Assembly: GCA_900552055.1 (NCBI GenBank)
Contig: URYI01000002.1
Location: 1 to 54,231 of the forward strand
DNA: 54,231 nucleotides
Source: an uncultured Eubacteriales bacterium
Lineage (GTDB): Bacteria; Bacillota; Clostridia; Christensenellales; QALW01
Direction: 5' to 3'
The number at the start of each line of letters is the position of its first letter. Position 1 is the first letter of the stretch. Made by a program: the position numbers and the translations under genes. Below the pieces are notes generated by a model. That model worked only from the letters and a program-made list of their open reading frames with translations. It searched no databases and was not told the origin of the DNA. This document shows positions 37,092 to 45,623 of this stretch, one piece after another.

Positions 37092-38555
37092 ATGCGGGGT
37101 AGTGTACTCGCTAAGATGATTGGCCTTTACATGCTCATGGCTTTTATGTTTCTGGGGGTAGTAGGAAGCGTACTGCTTGAAGCGTGCCGTAAGGAAATAT
37201 CAAATGTGCACATAGAGCTGCTTTCAAGCAGGGCCAGTGCAGTGGTCAGAATGGCGGTTCAGTTTGACGACCCTGACGACTATATTTTCCAGGGTTTTCT
37301 GCAATCCATTGCCAACGAATTTGACGCGGTGATACAGATATATGATGAAGAGGGCAATTTCCTTTGCGGTACAAGTTCCGCCCTGTTTGGCCTGAGCGTG
37401 CCTGAAGATGAGAATGCCAAACTGGACGAAGGGCTGCTCAATAAACTGCTGCAAAATATGAATAACGGGTCGGTATATATCAGGGCGGATTATTTCAGCC
37501 CTAAATATTCCTCCAGATATTCCACCGTAGCTGTGGCGGCCGATATGCCCAATTCGGAAACTCATAAAAGAATAGCTGTTATGCATTCGGATGAAAGCGT
37601 CATATACGATTCGTATTATAAAATTATGTCGGGCATATGGGTGCCCCTTGCGGCCGTGCTGATATTCAGCATCATTTTAATCATAATGATGAATTACCGC
37701 ATGGTGCTGCCCCTGACCCAGATGAATGCTGCCGCCAAGGCTATTGCAAACGGCAATTTTTCAAAGCGCATATATGTTAAGACCAGGGATGAGGTGGGGC
37801 AGCTTGCCAAAAGCTTTAATAAAATGGCTGAAGAGCTTGCTTCTACCGACACAATGCGCAAGGATTTCGTTGCCAACGTCAGCCATGAACTGCGCTCTCC
37901 GCTTACCAGTATTACCGGCTTTGTCCAGGGCATGCTGGACGGCACCATTCCCGAAAGCGAATATAAAAAATATCTGGAGATAGTTTTGGCCGAGTCCCAG
38001 AGGCTCAGCAGGCTTACTAAGGAAATGCTGGATCTGACGCGCATTGAATCGGGCAATATGCCGCTGCATAAGACGGTTTTTGATATAAACGAGCTTATAA
38101 GGCGGGTTATTATAACAAAGGAAAATGCTTTGGAAAACAGACAGCTTGACTTGAATATAGCTTTTAAAGAAGAAAAAATAAATGTATACGCCGATCAGGG
38201 CGGCATTGAGCAGGTGCTGGTAAATCTTCTGGACAACGCTATAAAATTTACGCCGCCGGGCGGAGAGATATCCATTTACTCCTGTATTAAAGAGGGGCGG
38301 GCCGCTGTGGCAATAAAAGACACCGGTGCGGGAATCAAGCAGGATATTCTGCCCCATATATGGGAAAGATTTTATACTGAGAACAAATCCCGCACGGGAA
38401 GCAAAGGCGTGGGCCTGGGGCTTTCCATAGTAAAACGGATAATGGTGCAGCATGGTCAGGATATAACTGCGCAGTCTAAAGAGGGAGAGGGCTCAACCTT
38501 CACCTTCACCCTTGAGCTTGCACCCAAAGGCAAATCCAAAACAACGGGTGAATAG
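37092..38555 (+). CDS. Membrane sensor histidine kinase
   Basis: A 487-residue kinase with an N-terminal membrane helix (about 10-30), an extracellular sensing domain (30-175), a second helix (about 180-202), HAMP, HisKA with V-A-N-V-S-H-E-L-R-S-P (the phosphorylated His near residue 264), and an HATPase_c domain with N-L-L-D-N-A-I-K-F, D-T-G-A-G-I and G-V-G-L-G-L-S. It phosphorylates the adjacent regulator. The signal is unknown. The sensor region has no recognised fold such as PAS. Confidence 0.95.
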   Translation: MRGSVLAKMIGLYMLMAFMFLGVVGSVLLEACRKEISNVHIELLSSRASAVVRMAVQFDDPDDYIFQGFLQSIANEFDAVIQIYDEEGNFLCGTSSALFGLSVPEDENAKLDEGLLNKLLQNMNNGSVYIRADYFSPKYSSRYSTVAVAADMPNSETHKRIAVMHSDESVIYDSYYKIMSGIWVPLAAVLIFSIILIIMMNYRMVLPLTQMNAAAKAIANGNFSKRIYVKTRDEVGQLAKSFNKMAEELASTDTMRKDFVANVSHELRSPLTSITGFVQGMLDGTIPESEYKKYLEIVLAESQRLSRLTKEMLDLTRIESGNMPLHKTVFDINELIRRVIITKENALENRQLDLNIAFKEEKINVYADQGGIEQVLVNLLDNAIKFTPPGGEISIYSCIKEGRAAVAIKDTGAGIKQDILPHIWERFYTENKSRTGSKGVGLGLSIVKRIMVQHGQDITAQSKEGEGSTFTFTLELAPKGKSKTTGE

Positions 38556-38626
38556 GAGCTGCTTTTGCTCTCCTGAACCCTTAAATCCAATAAAGGGCGG
38601 TTATGCGCCCGGGAGGGACATAGAAC

Positions 38627-39934
38627 ATGGACGAACAGAACAATTTCATTCCCGAAGAGGAAAAACAGAGTGCGCAAGAGCAATCCCAGGCACAGGACGC
38701 CCAAGCGCCCTTTAACGATTATCAGGCTCCGTACAATAATTTCAGCAATTATCAGGCGCCGCCTGAACCGCCTAAAAGTCCGAAGAAAAAACGGGGAGGC
38801 ATAGGCGTTGCCGCTGTTATCTGCATTATAGTCGGTTCGCTTATAATCGGTTCTGTGGTGGGCGTTTCGGTTGTATACAGCCTGGACGGCCTTGGGTTCA
38901 ATAATAACGCTCCGCTCAGTTCATCTACTGCTCAGGCTCCGCAGAATACTCAAAGCGCGGTTAATTCGGATTTATTAAGGCCGGGCACTACCGAAATTCC
39001 CGATGTATCCGCTCCGGCTATTTCCCAGGAAGAACCTATAGTTGAAATAGCGGAAAAAAGAGGGCCTTCTGTTGTATCAATCTTTGTGGAAACTGCTACT
39101 GGCCAGGGATGGGGCTCAGGCGTTATTTTCACTGAGGACGGCTATATAATTACCAATCACCATGTGGTGGAAGGCGCGCAGAGCATAACGGTATACCTTT
39201 CGGACGGAACCGAATTGGAGGCCGGCCTTGCGGGTACGGATGAACGCACTGAACTGGCTGTTGTAAAAATACTCCAGGAGGGCACATATCCGGCTGCGCC
39301 TTTAGGTGTTTCGGGCGATTTGAAAGTAGGCGAGCTGGTTGTGGTTATCGGTACTCCGCTGGGGCTTTCCAGCACGGTAACTTCAGGTATTGTGAGCGCG
39401 CTTGACCGCACTGTGGATACAGACGGGCGGCGCTTCCGGATGATACAGACAGACGCGGCGGTTAATCCGGGCAACAGCGGCGGGCCGCTCTTTAATAAAG
39501 AGGGAGAGGTCGTAGGCATTATTACCCTTAAAGAGGTTACTACCTACGATTCCAACGGCAACGCTATAAGCGTGGAAGGACTGGGTTATGCCATACCCAT
39601 AGATGACGCTAAGGACATCGTGCTTCAGCTTATGAATGACGGCAAAGTAACCCGTGCGGGCCTGGGCGTAACCTGCAGCACGGCCTATGACCGCTTTACC
39701 GGCGCAGAATCGGGCGTTATCATAGCTTCAGTGGTGGAAAACGGACCGGCTGCCAACGCGGGAATAAATGTAGACGACGTTATAGTAGAGGTGGACGGCG
39801 AAGCTGTTTCCAATCTTGCTGATTTGACTGAAATTATGGAGAGCAAGGAAGTAGGAGACGAAATAACGGTAACAGCCCTGCGGCGCGGTGAGCGCATGGA
39901 TTTCAACGTGCTGCTGGACGTCCTGGAAAATTAA
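38627..39934 (+). CDS. HtrA/DegP-like S1C serine protease with PDZ domain
   Basis: A 435-residue membrane-anchored protease. A cytoplasmic Gln/Pro/Asn-rich N-terminus (about 1-50) is followed by one transmembrane helix (57-83), a low-complexity linker, a trypsin-like domain with H in T-N-H-H-V-V, D in E-R-T-E-L-A-V-V and S in N-P-G-N-S-G-G-P-L, and a C-terminal PDZ domain (about 340-430). It degrades misfolded proteins outside the membrane. Placement after the two-component genes suggests that they control it. A GGAGG site precedes the ATG. Confidence 0.95.
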   Translation: MDEQNNFIPEEEKQSAQEQSQAQDAQAPFNDYQAPYNNFSNYQAPPEPPKSPKKKRGGIGVAAVICIIVGSLIIGSVVGVSVVYSLDGLGFNNNAPLSSSTAQAPQNTQSAVNSDLLRPGTTEIPDVSAPAISQEEPIVEIAEKRGPSVVSIFVETATGQGWGSGVIFTEDGYIITNHHVVEGAQSITVYLSDGTELEAGLAGTDERTELAVVKILQEGTYPAAPLGVSGDLKVGELVVVIGTPLGLSSTVTSGIVSALDRTVDTDGRRFRMIQTDAAVNPGNSGGPLFNKEGEVVGIITLKEVTTYDSNGNAISVEGLGYAIPIDDAKDIVLQLMNDGKVTRAGLGVTCSTAYDRFTGAESGVIIASVVENGPAANAGINVDDVIVEVDGEAVSNLADLTEIMESKEVGDEITVTALRRGERMDFNVLLDVLEN

Positions 39935-39964
39935 TGGCATAACCTTTTAATGTGCCCCGTATAA

Positions 39965-39991
39965 TTTAGCATAGCTGCTGAAAATGCTAAA
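39965..39991. promoter_or_regulatory. Inverted repeat overlapping a -10 element
   Basis: TTTAGCAT (39965-39972) and ATGCTAAA (39984-39991) form a perfect 8-bp inverted repeat with an 11-nt spacer. The right half overlaps TG-C-TAAAAT, an extended -10 for the membrane gene at 40015. It could be an operator or a short hairpin. Confidence 0.4.
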
Positions 39992-40014
39992 ATATATTTA
40001 AGAGGGGGCATATT

Positions 40015-40434
40015 ATGCGGACAAAAAGAAAAACTGCTGCTCATAATACTTGCAGCAATACTCTGCTGGGCTATTGCCTGAATCTTTTAAAGGGCACGGC
40101 GGCCGGACTGATAGTAACAGTTGCGGCGCTGCTGCTCTTTGCCTTGCTGGTTAAGCTCTTCCATATAGGGGACGGAGCTATACCGGCGGTTAATATGGTT
40201 ATAAAGATAGGCAGCATATTTGTGGGCGTGCTGGTAACTCTGAAATTCATAAAAGAGAGAGGCTATCTGGCCGGCGGCCTTACGGGCGTATTGTACATTC
40301 TGCTTTCCTTTGCCATTTTCTCTCTGTTTAAAGGAGACTGGAGCGCGCTTGAAACCCTTGTTGTAGATTTGCTTACAGGTTTGGCGGCCGGACTTCTTTC
40401 AGGCATATTAATTGCGAACATTAAGAAAAAATAG
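40015..40434 (+). CDS. TIGR04086-type small membrane protein
   Basis: A 139-residue protein with four hydrophobic helices (about 20-45, 53-75, 80-102, 110-135) and Gly-rich packing motifs. Small membrane proteins of this family (TIGR04086, recalled) are typically encoded next to the SCIFF peptide in Clostridia, as here. The function is unknown. The strong GAGGGGG site supports the ATG. Confidence 0.75.
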   Translation: MRTKRKTAAHNTCSNTLLGYCLNLLKGTAAGLIVTVAALLLFALLVKLFHIGDGAIPAVNMVIKIGSIFVGVLVTLKFIKERGYLAGGLTGVLYILLSFAIFSLFKGDWSALETLVVDLLTGLAAGLLSGILIANIKKK

Positions 40435-40435
40435 C

Positions 40436-40464
40436 TTGCTGAAACTCAGGAAAAAATGTATAAT
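40436..40464 (+). promoter_or_regulatory. Promoter of the SCIFF precursor gene
   Basis: TTGCTG (40436-40441), a 17-nt spacer and a consensus TATAAT (40459-40464). The transcript would carry a short GGCC/GGCC hairpin (about 40485-40500) before the scfA start. Confidence 0.8.
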
Positions 40465-40517
40465 GTCTACGGGTAAATTAAGATTGGCCGTAGGCCATAC
40501 AAAGGAGTTGTCTTTAT

Positions 40518-40658
40518 ATGAAAAGAATAGTTACTATCAGCAAGCCCTGCCTTAATAAGGATGTTAAGAAATCGGGCTGCGGCGAATGCCAGGCCAGCTG
40601 CCAGAGCGCGTGCAAAACTTCATGCACGGTAGGCAATCAGTCCTGCGAAAAAAAATAA
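40518..40658 (+). CDS. scfA: SCIFF ranthipeptide precursor
   Basis: A 46-residue Cys-rich peptide. The C-terminal half holds the family's signature, C-G-E-C-Q-A-S-C-Q-S-A-C-K-T-S-C-T-V-G-N-Q. Including Cys11 and Cys43, seven Cys are present, whereas the family name is based on six in about 45 residues. The maturase next door makes thioether (sactionine/ranthionine-type) links between Cys and other residues. It has its own strong promoter and terminator. The biological role of the product is not established. Confidence 0.93.
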   Translation: MKRIVTISKPCLNKDVKKSGCGECQASCQSACKTSCTVGNQSCEKK

Positions 40659-40677
40659 TAGTTTTTATTCATGCTTA

Positions 40678-40721
40678 GAATCTGTGCCTTTATTGTAAGT
40701 AAGGCACAGATTCGATTTTTT
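40678..40721 (+). terminator. Strong terminator/attenuator between scfA and scfB
   Basis: A perfect 13-bp stem (40678-40690 with 40701-40713), a 10-nt loop, then ATTTTTT. It would keep scfB expression far below that of the peptide precursor, fitting catalyst-versus-substrate stoichiometry. Confidence 0.9.
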
Positions 40722-40742
40722 GTTATATGCTGGAGTTTATAA

Positions 40743-42119
40743 ATGATACATACTTTTGAATGCCTGGGCAAATATATTCTTCTGGACGTGGAAAGCGGAG
40801 CTGTCTATTGCGTGGACAAGCTCGTTTTTGACATAGCTTCTTTGATGGAGAGGGGCGTTGAGGAAAAGGAAATAACCCAGAGGCTTTCTGATTTATATAA
40901 ATACGAAGATATTATTGAAGCGCTGAGCGAACTCAAAGAGCTTGAAAAGCAGGGCGCGCTTAATGCCGTAACGGATAATGACGCCGTGAAAGAGGCCGCG
41001 TCCGCCAATAAAAGCGTGATAAAATCCATGTGCCTGCACATTGCGCACGACTGCAATCTGCGCTGTCAGTACTGCTTTGCCTCAACGGGCGATTTTCATG
41101 GGGAGCGCTCCCTTATGCCCTTAAATGTGGCTAAGGCGGCTATGGATTTTTTAATGGAAAAAAGCGGCTCCCGCAGGAATCTGGAAGTGGATTTTTTCGG
41201 CGGAGAACCGTTGATGAATTTTGACGTGGTCAGAAAAACGGTGGAATACGGCCGCAGCCTGGAAAAAAAGCATAATAAAAACATCCGTTTTACCATAACT
41301 ACAAACGGCCTGCTGCTCAATCAGGAGATATTGGATTTTATCAATAGGGAAATGAATAATGTGGTAGTGAGCATAGACGGCCGGCCCGAAATACATAACC
41401 GCATGCGCAGAACCGTCAAGGGAGGGCCTTCTTTTGATTTAATCGCTCCTAACGCGCTTAAAATAGCTCAGTCGCGCAATCAGGAAAAGTATTATGTGAG
41501 GGGCACATTTACCGCTTATAATACTGATTTTTCAAAGGATGTGGAATTTCTGGCCGATTATGGCTTTAAGCAGCTTTCCCTGGAGCCGGTCGTAACAGAT
41601 GAAAAAGAGGAATATGCTCTGACACAGGAGCATTTGGAACGCATTTACGCCGAATATGAAAAGCTGGCCCGGATATATCTGGACAGAGAAGGTACGGATA
41701 AAAGCTTTAATTTCTTTCATTTTATGCTGGATTTGTCGGGGGGGCCGTGCCTGATAAAGAGAGTGACCGGATGCGGCGCGGGCAATGAATATGTTGCGGT
41801 TACGCCTTCGGGGGACATTTATCCCTGCCATCAGTTTGCGGGCAATCCTGAAACCAGAATGGGCAGCGTGCTGGACGGTACTTTTGACTGTGAGGCCCAG
41901 AAAAGATATAAGGCGTGCAATGTCCTCAGCAAGGAGGAGTGCGGCGGGTGCTGGGCAAAATATTATTGCAGCGGCGGCTGCGCGGCCAACGCTTACATTT
42001 ACAACGGGGATATTAATAAGCCGTATAAAATGGCCTGCCTGCTTGAAAAAAAGCGCCTTGAATGCGCTTTGGCAATATATGCGATAAAGTTTTTAGAGGA
42101 GGGTGCGTGTAATGATTAG
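40743..42119 (+). CDS. scfB: SCIFF radical SAM maturase
   Basis: A 458-residue radical SAM/SPASM enzyme. An N-terminal PqqD-like RiPP-recognition element (about 1-85) precedes the SAM cluster motif C-N-L-R-C-Q-Y-C (near residue 105), F-F-G-G-E-P-L and a C-terminal SPASM region with many Cys (C-G-A-G, C-H-Q-F, C-G-G-C, C-S-G-G-C). It installs thioether bridges in the ScfA peptide, using S-adenosylmethionine and three 4Fe-4S clusters. It overlaps the carbonic anhydrase gene by 8 nt. Confidence 0.95.
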   Translation: MIHTFECLGKYILLDVESGAVYCVDKLVFDIASLMERGVEEKEITQRLSDLYKYEDIIEALSELKELEKQGALNAVTDNDAVKEAASANKSVIKSMCLHIAHDCNLRCQYCFASTGDFHGERSLMPLNVAKAAMDFLMEKSGSRRNLEVDFFGGEPLMNFDVVRKTVEYGRSLEKKHNKNIRFTITTNGLLLNQEILDFINREMNNVVVSIDGRPEIHNRMRRTVKGGPSFDLIAPNALKIAQSRNQEKYYVRGTFTAYNTDFSKDVEFLADYGFKQLSLEPVVTDEKEEYALTQEHLERIYAEYEKLARIYLDREGTDKSFNFFHFMLDLSGGPCLIKRVTGCGAGNEYVAVTPSGDIYPCHQFAGNPETRMGSVLDGTFDCEAQKRYKACNVLSKEECGGCWAKYYCSGGCAANAYIYNGDINKPYKMACLLEKKRLECALAIYAIKFLEEGACND

Positions 42120-42633
42120 AAGCTTTAACGGGAAAGCCCCGGTGATATCCGAGAGGGTTTATATTGATGAAATGGCCAGCGTTATAGGAGATGTAGAACT
42201 GGGCGAGAGCGTTAATATATGGCCGGGAGCCGTCCTGCGCGGAGATATAAATAAAATTGTGGTAGGACGGGATACAAATGTCCAGGATAACGCAACTATC
42301 CATACTCAGCATGACGCTATAACCAATATCGGGTGCTGTGTAACAATAGGACATAACGCTGTTGTGCACGGATGCACCATAGAGGATAATGTTATGATAG
42401 GAATGGGCGCGATAGTGCTGGATAACGCTTACATTGAGCGGGACGTAATAATAGCTGCCGGCGCGGTTGTTACACAGGGTAAAAAAATTCCCTCCCGGTC
42501 CCTGGTTATGGGCACGCCCGGAAAGATAGTGCGGCTGCTGACCCAGGAAGAGATTAATTCCATTCATAATAATGCAGACGAATATGTGCATATGTCAGAA
42601 TTGTACAAATTGGACAACATCCATATTGACTAA
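42112..42633 (+). CDS. Gamma-class carbonic anhydrase-like hexapeptide protein
   Basis: A 173-residue left-handed beta-helix protein. Hexapeptide repeats run through residues 20-130. Zinc-ligand histidines appear in T-I-H-T-Q-H-D and G-H-N-A-V-V-H-G-C, the pattern of YrdA/Cam-type proteins. It may hydrate CO2 or act as a transferase-like trimer. I start it at the ATG at 42112, with GGAGG upstream, inside scfB. A GTG 9 nt upstream has no site. Confidence 0.9.
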   Translation: MIRSFNGKAPVISERVYIDEMASVIGDVELGESVNIWPGAVLRGDINKIVVGRDTNVQDNATIHTQHDAITNIGCCVTIGHNAVVHGCTIEDNVMIGMGAIVLDNAYIERDVIIAAGAVVTQGKKIPSRSLVMGTPGKIVRLLTQEEINSIHNNADEYVHMSELYKLDNIHID

Positions 42634-42687
42634 ATTACCTTGGTAATATATAATAGGTAAGTATTGTTTACGCGAGGAGGACGGGCT

Positions 42688-43971
42688 ATGAAGTCAGTCA
42701 GGACCAAGAGCCTTATAACGCTGATTATTATAATAGTAATTGCGGCGTTGGCTTCCGTTTGGGCTTTCGGCTGGAACGGAGAAGGCATACTCATAGGGTA
42801 TCACAGATTTTTGCCTTGGTATTCCAATGTAAAATTGGGCCAGGATATCAAGGGAGGCGTTACCATCCTTTATGAAGCGGATACCTCAGGCAGCGAAGAT
42901 TATGAAGCGGATATTGATGAGGCCAGTCAGATAATAGAAGAACGGCTGAGCAGTCAGGGCTATACTGAGGCCGTTGTTACTAAGCAGGGCACAAACCGCA
43001 TCCGCGTTGAGGTTCCCGACGTGCAGTCCACCGATGAAATATACAGTCTGGTCGGCCGGATGGGAGAATTGGAATTCCGCGACAGCGACGGCGATGTAAT
43101 TCTTACGGGGGAGAATATCTCAAGCGCATATTATTATGGATATTCCCAGGGAGAATATTTGGTCAGTCTGACGCTGGATTCGGAAGGTACTTCAGCTTTT
43201 GCTGCGGCTACTACCAGCGCTGCGGCCAATAATGAGTCCATTTCCATATATCTTGACGGAGAATTGCATTCCTCTCCTACAGTAAGAGAAGCCATAACAA
43301 ACGGACAGGCCAGCATTAGCTGTGCAAGCCAGAGCGACGCGCAGGCTTTGGCCGTAGTGCTTCAGAGCGGTTCCCTTCCTATAAAGCTTACTGAGCTCAG
43401 CAGCACCACGGTAAGCGCTACGCTGGGCGAACAGGCGCTTAATCAGGCGCTCCTGGCCGGGCTTATAGGCATGATTCTGGTAATGCTGTTCATGGTTATA
43501 ATGTACAGATTTATGGGACTGGTTGCCGATATGGCATTATATGTCTATATCATGATTTTCTATTTCTTTGTGGGCACCTTCCCGTGGCTCCAGCTCACGC
43601 TTCCCTCAATAGCGGGTATCGTACTGAGTATAGGAATGGCTGTGGATGCAAATATAGTTATCTTTGAGAGGATAAAAGACGAATTCAGGAGCGGGAAGCC
43701 GCTTGCCAGCGCGGTGGATTCAGGTTTCTCCAAAGCGCTTACGGCTATAATTGATTCCAATATTACTACTATTATAGCTGCAATAGTTATGCTTCTGCCC
43801 TTCTCTCCGCCGCAGGTGAGCAATTTTGCCACCACTCTTTTGGCCGGCGTAATAATCTCCATGTTTACAGCGGTAGTTGTTACCAAGGGCTTTATGAAGC
43901 TGTTTATCAACCTGGGTGTTGTAAAACCGTCAGTATTTGGGTTGAAGGGGGTAGATAAAAATGAAAAATAA
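42688..43971 (+). CDS. secD: Protein translocase subunit SecD
   Basis: A 427-residue membrane protein with an N-terminal helix (about 8-28), D-I-K-G-G-V at the start of the large extracellular P1 domain, and five C-terminal helices beginning near residue 250. SecD conserved segments A-V-D-A-N-I-V-I-F-E-R and G-x-x-x-A-x-x-x-G in the last helices are present. SecDF uses the proton or sodium gradient to pull exported proteins outwards. GAGGAGG precedes the ATG. The frame extends 24 nt further upstream without a better start. It overlaps secF by 11 nt. Confidence 0.96.
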   Translation: MKSVRTKSLITLIIIIVIAALASVWAFGWNGEGILIGYHRFLPWYSNVKLGQDIKGGVTILYEADTSGSEDYEADIDEASQIIEERLSSQGYTEAVVTKQGTNRIRVEVPDVQSTDEIYSLVGRMGELEFRDSDGDVILTGENISSAYYYGYSQGEYLVSLTLDSEGTSAFAAATTSAAANNESISIYLDGELHSSPTVREAITNGQASISCASQSDAQALAVVLQSGSLPIKLTELSSTTVSATLGEQALNQALLAGLIGMILVMLFMVIMYRFMGLVADMALYVYIMIFYFFVGTFPWLQLTLPSIAGIVLSIGMAVDANIVIFERIKDEFRSGKPLASAVDSGFSKALTAIIDSNITTIIAAIVMLLPFSPPQVSNFATTLLAGVIISMFTAVVVTKGFMKLFINLGVVKPSVFGLKGVDKNEK

Positions 43972-45529
43972 GAAATTTCTGCCCTTTATAATATCAGCTG
44001 TTGTTATTTTGGTGGGCATTGTTTCATTAATTGCCCAGGGGCTTAATCTCGGCATAGATTTCAGAAGCGGCAAAATAGTAACTATAGATATGGGCCGCGA
44101 ATTGGATACCCAGGTCTTAGAGGATATGGTAACTGCTGCGGGCGGCAAGGATGCGGTTATTAAGAGACTGGGCGATACGGCCTACAGTATACAGTTCTAT
44201 GTTGATGAAGAAGAGTTTGCGAACATGACCCCCTCTGCGCAGTCCACGCAGTCAGCACGGCCTTCTGCCAGCCCTTCTTCAGGGCAGACTGCTCAAAATA
44301 CCGGCAGCCCTTCTGCTGCTGCCAGTCCCGACAGCACTGGAACAGCTGAAAATACGGCGGGAGAGTCGGGCTCTGCTTCGGCTTCTGCTTCGACTTCCGC
44401 CTCCGGCTCGGCCTCCTCTTCTGCAAATTCAAGCGACGTTGTAAATACCAACGGCTACAGCATTGTGGAGAACAGGCTGGCCAATATGCTTTACGACTAT
44501 TACCGCAGCATGCTTTCGCCTGAATATACTGTTGAAAATGGAACAATGACATACAGGCTGGACTTTGGCGTAAGCATAAATCAGGATGCTTATAATGAAG
44601 CAGTGGAAAGCTTTTTAAACAATTATACTTCTGATTTTACCCTTACAAACGGCACCCAGGCTGAGGTGCAGATAAACCTTAACAGCATGTCGTTAGAAAA
44701 TATGCTCAGCGAATTGCTGCTTTACAATTTGAAAAGCGAAACGGGCAATTTTGATTTAGTGTTTGAATCCTATGATGTAGAAGAGGGTACTATTACTGCT
44801 TCTGCCGTTCTGGGCGAGGATTTTGATACGCAGGCTGTTATAGATACGGTAGTAGCCGTTGCAGGAGAGAGCGCTTCGGTGACATTTGACGGGGACAGAG
44901 TAAATCTTTCCCTTTCGGTTAACGACGCTGACAAAGAGGCTGTTACAGCCCAGCTGCTTACTGCCAAAATGAGCGAGCTGCTGAGCTTTGAATCGGAGGG
45001 CTCGGATTCCACAGTCAGCAGCGAAGTAACGGCTGCGGCTTTCTGGACGGTTCTGCTTGCGGCAGTCTGCATGCTGATTTATATCTGGTTCCGTTTTGAG
45101 CTTTATTCAGGGCTTACGGCCATTATCGGGCTTCTGCATGATGTTTTTGTAACTATAACGGTTATGTCCCTGTTCCAGGTACAGCTTAACGCGACCTTTA
45201 TAGCGGCTCTGCTGACCATAATAGGTTATGTCATCAATAATACCATCATTATATTTGACCGCATAAGGGAGAACAGCAAAAAGCTCACGGGTATGTCTAA
45301 TTATGAAGTAGCCCGCCTGAGCGTTAAGCAGTCGTTAAGGCGGACGCTGTTTGCTTCCATTACCACCTTGCTGACTGTTGGTGTGCTGTTTATTCTGGGC
45401 GTTGCTTCTGTACAGAATTTCACCCTGCCCATTATAGTTGGTATTCTGTCCAGTATGTATACCTCAACCCTGCTTAATCCGCTTATATGGTCCTTATTTA
45501 AGGATAGGGCGGACAAGAAAAATAGCTGA
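43961..45529 (+). CDS. secF: Protein translocase subunit SecF with large extracellular insertion
   Basis: A 522-residue protein, far longer than typical SecF (about 300). Helix 1 (8-26) and G-I-D-F-R-S-G are normal, as are the five C-terminal helices with I-N-N-T-I-I-I-F-D-R-I-R-E. Between them the P1 region is enlarged. Residues 91-159 are a Ser/Ala/Thr/Pro/Gly-rich stretch, followed by a second ~190-residue folded segment (about 165-355) that looks like a duplicated P1-like fold. The extra region faces outwards and may contact exported chains or the wall. It overlaps secD by 11 nt. Confidence 0.94.
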   Translation: MKNKKFLPFIISAVVILVGIVSLIAQGLNLGIDFRSGKIVTIDMGRELDTQVLEDMVTAAGGKDAVIKRLGDTAYSIQFYVDEEEFANMTPSAQSTQSARPSASPSSGQTAQNTGSPSAAASPDSTGTAENTAGESGSASASASTSASGSASSSANSSDVVNTNGYSIVENRLANMLYDYYRSMLSPEYTVENGTMTYRLDFGVSINQDAYNEAVESFLNNYTSDFTLTNGTQAEVQINLNSMSLENMLSELLLYNLKSETGNFDLVFESYDVEEGTITASAVLGEDFDTQAVIDTVVAVAGESASVTFDGDRVNLSLSVNDADKEAVTAQLLTAKMSELLSFESEGSDSTVSSEVTAAAFWTVLLAAVCMLIYIWFRFELYSGLTAIIGLLHDVFVTITVMSLFQVQLNATFIAALLTIIGYVINNTIIIFDRIRENSKKLTGMSNYEVARLSVKQSLRRTLFASITTLLTVGVLFILGVASVQNFTLPIIVGILSSMYTSTLLNPLIWSLFKDRADKKNS

Positions 45530-45548
45530 GGCAGAGGATGATGTTTTA

Positions 45549-45580
45549 ATCCCTTCCGTATATTATGCGGAAGGGATTTT
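45549..45580 (+). terminator. Terminator after secF
   Basis: AATCCCTTCCG (45549-45559) pairs with CGGAAGGGATT (45568-45578), followed by a short T-run. Confidence 0.75.
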
Positions 45581-45623
45581 GTATAATTTTTAGTTAGTTA
45601 TTATATAAAGAGGTTTGATTTTT

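Noticed and set aside
42103..42111. GTG start for the carbonic anhydrase gene
   Set aside because: The ATG 9 nt downstream has the correct distance from GGAGG and matches the family N-terminus.
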